From contig URWZ01000135.1 in assembly GCA_900551625.1 (NCBI GenBank), positions 1 to 5,057 on the forward strand: DNA of 5,057 nucleotides, written 5' to 3'. The DNA comes from an uncultured Collinsella sp. Its GTDB lineage: Bacteria; Actinomycetota; Coriobacteriia; Coriobacteriales; Coriobacteriaceae. Shown here one piece after another: positions 1 to 5,057 of this stretch (position 1 is the stretch's first letter; every line of letters begins with the position of its first letter). The position numbers were made by a program, and so were the translations under genes. Under the pieces are notes generated by a model. That model was not told the origin of the DNA. It made no database searches and saw only the letters and a list, made by a program, of their open reading frames with translations.

Positions 1-37
1 CATATCGTCGGCAGCGTCAGATGTGTATAAGAGACAG
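1..37 (+). other. Synthetic Nextera/Tn5 read-1 adapter (left end)
   Basis: Bases 5-18 are TCGTCGGCAGCGTC and bases 19-37 are AGATGTGTATAAGAGACAG, the 19-bp Tn5 mosaic end. Together they are the Illumina Nextera read-1 transposase adapter. The four bases before it (CATA) are not part of the adapter. They may be the tail of an i5 index; from memory, the common index ACTGCATA ends this way. The segment is library sequence, not genome, so biological sequence starts at 38. The same 37 bases recur inverted at the right end. Confidence 0.98.
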
Positions 38-876
38 GCGACGGCGAGGTCGTCTACGACAATGCCGTGCGCAAAGAAGGTCGTTGCGGCCAGGATGACC
101 ATGGCCGAGTTGATTGCCCAGCCCACGCCCATCGAAAAGAGCGTGTCGAAGAGCTCGTAGCGCAGACGTTCTTCGATAACCTGCTCGCCTTGGCCTTCGA
201 AGTGCATGGATTGGATGACCTCGGAGTGCAGGAAGAGGTTGTGGGGCATAACGACCGCGCCTAGGACACTTACGATAATCGCGGCCGAGCCGGTGGGCAT
301 ACTGGGTGTGATCCAGCTTGCGGCGGCCTGCGGCCAGTCGACCTTGACCAGCGTAAGCTCAGCCAAAAACGAGAGTCCTACCACGCCTACGAAGGCGATG
401 ATCCATCGCTCGGCGCGCTTGTAGGAGCTCGTCATGAGCATCGCCATCGATACTGCCGCCACGATGACGCAGCCCGCGCGCACGGGCAGCCCAAAGAGCA
501 TTTGAAGGGCAATCGCGCCACCCAGGACTTCGGCCATGGCGGTGGCGATGGTCGCGAGATAGGCACTGGCGAGCACCGTGCGCCCAACGAAGCGGGGGAG
601 ATAACGTGTCGTGGCCTCGGCAAGACACATGCCCGTGGCGATGCCCAGGTGTGCCGCGTTGTGCTGCAACACGATGAGCATAATCGTCGACAGCGTGACG
701 ATCCACAGCAGCGCGTAGCCAAACTGCGAGCCCGCGGCCATATTGGAGGCCCAATTGCCCGGGTCGATAAAGCCGACGGTGACGAGCAGCCCGGGGCCGA
801 TATGCCGTGCGATGTCTAGGCCTCCGTGACCGCCGGTGCGCCGGGAACCAAAGTGTTGTTTGAGATGGTTGAGCAT
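38..876 (-). CDS. mntH: NRAMP-family Mn2+/Fe2+:H+ symporter, N-terminal part (mntH-like)
   Basis: This is an inner-membrane importer of divalent metal, probably Mn2+ or Fe2+, driven by protons. The frame opens at ATG (876-874), preceded by AGGAG at a 6-nt spacing, and gives 279 full codons plus two bases of an Ala codon before the left adapter. NRAMP hallmarks are clear. TM1 carries the unwound metal-site motif DPGN (Asp38, Asn41) within GFIDPGNWASNMAAGSQFGY. TM3 carries Glu116 in AMAEVLGGAIALQ. TM6 carries AVVMPHNLFLHSEVIQS, with Ala207 and Met210 as expected metal ligands and His212 conserved. The TM6 Met is typical of Mn/Fe-selective NRAMPs and argues against the Mg-type relatives that lack it. 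Hydrophobic segments account for about TM1-TM7 of the usual 11. The C-terminal third or more is missing only because the insert ends. Divergent from gltB. The family is certain; Mn rather than Fe as physiological substrate is inferred. Confidence 0.93.
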
Positions 877-882
877 GGTGCG

Positions 883-887
883 CTCCT
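883..887 (-). promoter_or_regulatory. Ribosome binding site of mntH
   Basis: The minus strand reads AGGAG, then six bases (CGCACC), then ATG. This supports the start at 876, which also places a short N-terminal tail before TM1, as is usual for bacterial NRAMPs. Confidence 0.75.
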
Positions 888-912
888 GCGTGCCGTTTGT
901 TTGACGCCGCAA

Positions 913-941
913 AGGATACCCGTTTTAGGCTGAAAAGTTAA
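913..941 (-). promoter_or_regulatory. Candidate sigma-70-type promoter of mntH
   Basis: On the minus strand, TTAACT (941-936, four of six to TTGACA) and TATCCT (918-913, four of six to TATAAT) are separated by exactly 17 bp. The predicted transcript would start near 906, leaving about 30 nt of leader. That is too short for a manganese riboswitch. The surrounding stretch (about 925-970) is the most AT-rich part of the window. Motif match only; no experimental support. Confidence 0.45.
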
Positions 942-951
942 CTAAAACTAA
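933..951 (-). promoter_or_regulatory. Candidate DtxR/MntR-type metalloregulator operator
   Basis: The minus strand reads TTAGTTTTAGTTAACTTTT, which matches the DtxR/IdeR consensus TTAGGTTAGGCTAACCTAA at 13 of 19 positions by my count. It overlaps the -35 hexamer of the candidate mntH promoter, where a metal-bound repressor would block RNA polymerase. The overlapping 937-952 segment is an imperfect dyad (GTTA...TAAC) and contains the palindrome GTTAAC. Control of mntH genes by DtxR/MntR-family repressors is established in other bacteria. The site itself is an inference in AT-rich DNA, where chance matches are easier. Confidence 0.35.
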
Positions 952-996
952 CAAAATTGCTGTATTTGAATGGGATGGTGAAAGGGGCTGCCGAAA

Positions 997-1055
997 TGTC
1001 TTGATCTGTAACAACTAGGGATGGAAATTGGACCTAGGTGTTACAGATCGAGACA
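997..1055. repeat. Hairpin repeat unit 1
   Basis: Arms 997-1013 and 1039-1055 pair over 17 positions, with one G-T wobble (1002 with 1050). After a single A/G mismatch (1014/1038), the stem continues as CTAGG (1015-1019) with CCTAG (1033-1037), leaving a 13-nt loop. This is the only unit whose stem extends inward in register. Confidence 0.85.
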
Positions 1056-1076
1056 GGAAGAAATGGTCCTATGGAA

Positions 1077-1135
1077 TATCTCGATTTGTAACAGCTGACC
1101 GCCAAAACCGGCCCTTCGTGTTACAGATTGAGACA
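1077..1135. repeat. Hairpin repeat unit 2
   Basis: Arms 1077-1093 and 1119-1135 pair with two G-T wobbles (1083/1129 and 1086/1126) and one A/C mismatch (1078/1134) near the outer end. The centre can form a small inner stem, GCC (1101-1103) with GGC (1110-1112). It is the weakest stem of the three. Confidence 0.82.
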
Positions 1136-1153
1136 TTCGGAGCCGTCTCTCAG

Positions 1154-1218
1154 AAACATCTCAATCTGTAACAGTTAGCCGTCGAAATTGGGCCTTCCTG
1201 TTACAGATTGAGATGTTT
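1154..1218. repeat. Hairpin repeat unit 3 (perfect 21-bp stem)
   Basis: The core unit is 1157-1215, but the arms extend to 1154-1174 and 1198-1218 and are perfect reverse complements over 21 bp around a 23-nt centre. The centre can form GCC (1178-1180) with GGC (1191-1193). It is the strongest stem of the array and the one closest to gltB. Confidence 0.9.
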
Positions 1219-1297
1219 GAAGCGGTGAGCTTGCGGGCCGAACCTGGGGCCCTTGTTGTCGTCCTTGAGGTCGGCGGTGTCCACTCGTAGGGCGTGC

Positions 1298-1329
1298 GTT
1301 ACGCGATTGTTTCGAAACGGGCGGGAAAC
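1298..1329 (+). promoter_or_regulatory. Candidate regulator site with 11-bp phased half-sites
   Basis: The sequence reads GTTAC, six bases, GTTTCGAAAC, six bases, GAAAC. GTTTCGAAAC (1309-1318) is a perfect 10-bp palindrome. GTTAC and GTTTC start 11 bp apart, as do the two GAAAC copies. The pentamers and spacing resemble the half-sites of actinobacterial GlnR (GTnAC-n6-GAAAC), but the order is not canonical. The position, about 50 bp upstream of the possible transcription start of the nitrogen-assimilation gene gltB, would suit an activator. Weak inference. Confidence 0.25.
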
Positions 1330-1356
1330 ACAACGGGCCGGCGATGCACCTAGTAT
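1328..1356 (+). promoter_or_regulatory. Weak candidate promoter of gltB
   Basis: TAGTAT (1351-1356) is a fair -10 hexamer. At 17-bp spacing the -35 position reads ACACAA (1328-1333), a poor match. A start near 1363 would leave a leader of about 35 nt. A poor -35 would be consistent with dependence on an activator, but a different promoter further upstream, including one before the hairpin array, cannot be excluded. Confidence 0.22.
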
Positions 1357-1384
1357 GCCTAGTCAACTGACTGTCTAATAGCTA

Positions 1385-1392
1385 GGGGAGGA
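1385..1392 (+). promoter_or_regulatory. Ribosome binding site of gltB
   Basis: GGGGAGGA lies just before the ATG at 1398, with the GGAGG core (1387-1391) at a 6-nt spacing. It fixes the start codon and hence a 20-residue propeptide before the catalytic Cys21. Confidence 0.85.
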
Positions 1393-1397
1393 TCGCG

Positions 1398-5020
<3,623 letters not shown>

Positions 5021-5057
5021 CTGTCTCTTATACACATCTGACGCTGCCGACGATATG
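5021..5057 (-). other. Synthetic Nextera/Tn5 read-1 adapter (right end)
   Basis: CTGTCTCTTATACACATCT (5021-5039) is the reverse complement of the Tn5 mosaic end, followed by GACGCTGCCGACGA (to 5053) and TATG. The 37 bases are the exact reverse complement of 1-37, including the four extra bases. It is library sequence and interrupts gltB. Biological sequence ends at 5020. Confidence 0.98.

Larger units (their letters stand above)
997..1215. repeat. Array of three tandem 59-bp hairpin repeats with exact 80-bp period
   Basis: Three imperfect palindromes start at 997, 1077 and 1157. Each is 59 bp: a 17-bp left arm, a 25-bp centre and a 17-bp right arm. The two linkers are both 21 bp but differ in sequence. 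The arms follow the pattern TGTCTCGATCTGTAACA / TGTTACAGATTGAGACA. Centres of units 1 and 3 share GAAATTGG followed by RCCT. The array lies between two divergent genes and contains no convincing ORF. There is no U-run after the stems, so these are not ordinary terminators. The arrangement resembles repetitive extragenic palindromes (REP/BIME) or a set of paired regulator sites. I do not recognise a named family. Confidence 0.9.
1219..1397. other. gltB upstream region without a gene
   Basis: This gene-free stretch lies between the hairpin array and the gltB start. Bases 1219-1297 show no motif I can support. Bases 1298-1329 contain the phased GTTAC/GAAAC elements. Bases 1328-1384 are richer in A/T, contain repeated CTAG tetramers and probably include the gltB promoter. 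No RNA gene or riboswitch was recognised. Confidence 0.6.

Noticed and set aside
359..754. 131-codon minus-strand frame within the mntH region
   Set aside because: It overlaps the NRAMP reading frame in another phase. The NRAMP frame carries DPGN and MPHN motifs and membrane segments, while this one is Arg/His-rich with no family signature.
877..930. Manganese (yybP-ykoY) riboswitch before mntH
   Set aside because: The leader from the candidate promoter is only about 30 nt and shows no paired-helix structure of that class.
997..1215. CRISPR array
   Set aside because: Repeats are 59 bp and internally palindromic with only 21-bp linkers, and there are just three units. CRISPR repeats are shorter and spacers longer, and no cas gene is present.
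997..1218. Intrinsic transcription terminators
   Set aside because: The stems are long and not GC-rich, the loops are large and no T-run follows on either strand. The region lies between two divergent genes, where neither would terminate.
1175..1366. 63-codon minus-strand frame between the hairpin array and gltB
   Set aside because: It starts inside the upstream flank of gltB and ends within hairpin unit 3, with no convincing ribosome site or recognisable protein features.

Overview
This window is one GC-rich bacterial genomic insert (38-5020) between two copies of a synthetic Illumina Nextera/Tn5 read-1 adapter, which form a perfect 37-bp inverted repeat at the two ends. The strong G/C bias at third codon positions, the gene families and the style of the intergenic repeats suggest a Coriobacteriia gut actinobacterium, possibly Collinsella. 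That placement is an impression from memory and was not tested by a search.

Layout. From 38 to 876 on the minus strand lies the first 279 codons of an NRAMP-family divalent-metal/proton symporter (mntH-like), cut by the left adapter. A 521-bp divergent intergenic region follows (877-1397). Its mntH-proximal part is AT-rich and holds a plausible minus-strand promoter overlapped by a DtxR/MntR-like operator candidate. Its middle (997-1215) is a strictly periodic array of three 59-bp hairpins repeated every 80 bp. Its gltB-proximal part holds a palindromic GTTTCGAAAC element with 11-bp phased half-sites and a weak promoter candidate. From 1398 to 5020 on the plus strand runs the first 1207 codons of the glutamate synthase (GOGAT) large subunit gltB, cut by the right adapter just after its Fe-S cluster cysteines.

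The two genes are divergent and do not form an operon. One imports Mn/Fe. The other makes glutamate from glutamine and 2-oxoglutarate, using FMN and a [3Fe-4S] cluster. No link between them is visible beyond the shared intergenic region.

The part least explained by known gene content is the three-hairpin array. The terminal inverted repeats are library artefacts, not a transposon. Both partial genes read through in frame into the adapter and would gain the same false C-terminal peptide in an automatic annotation.
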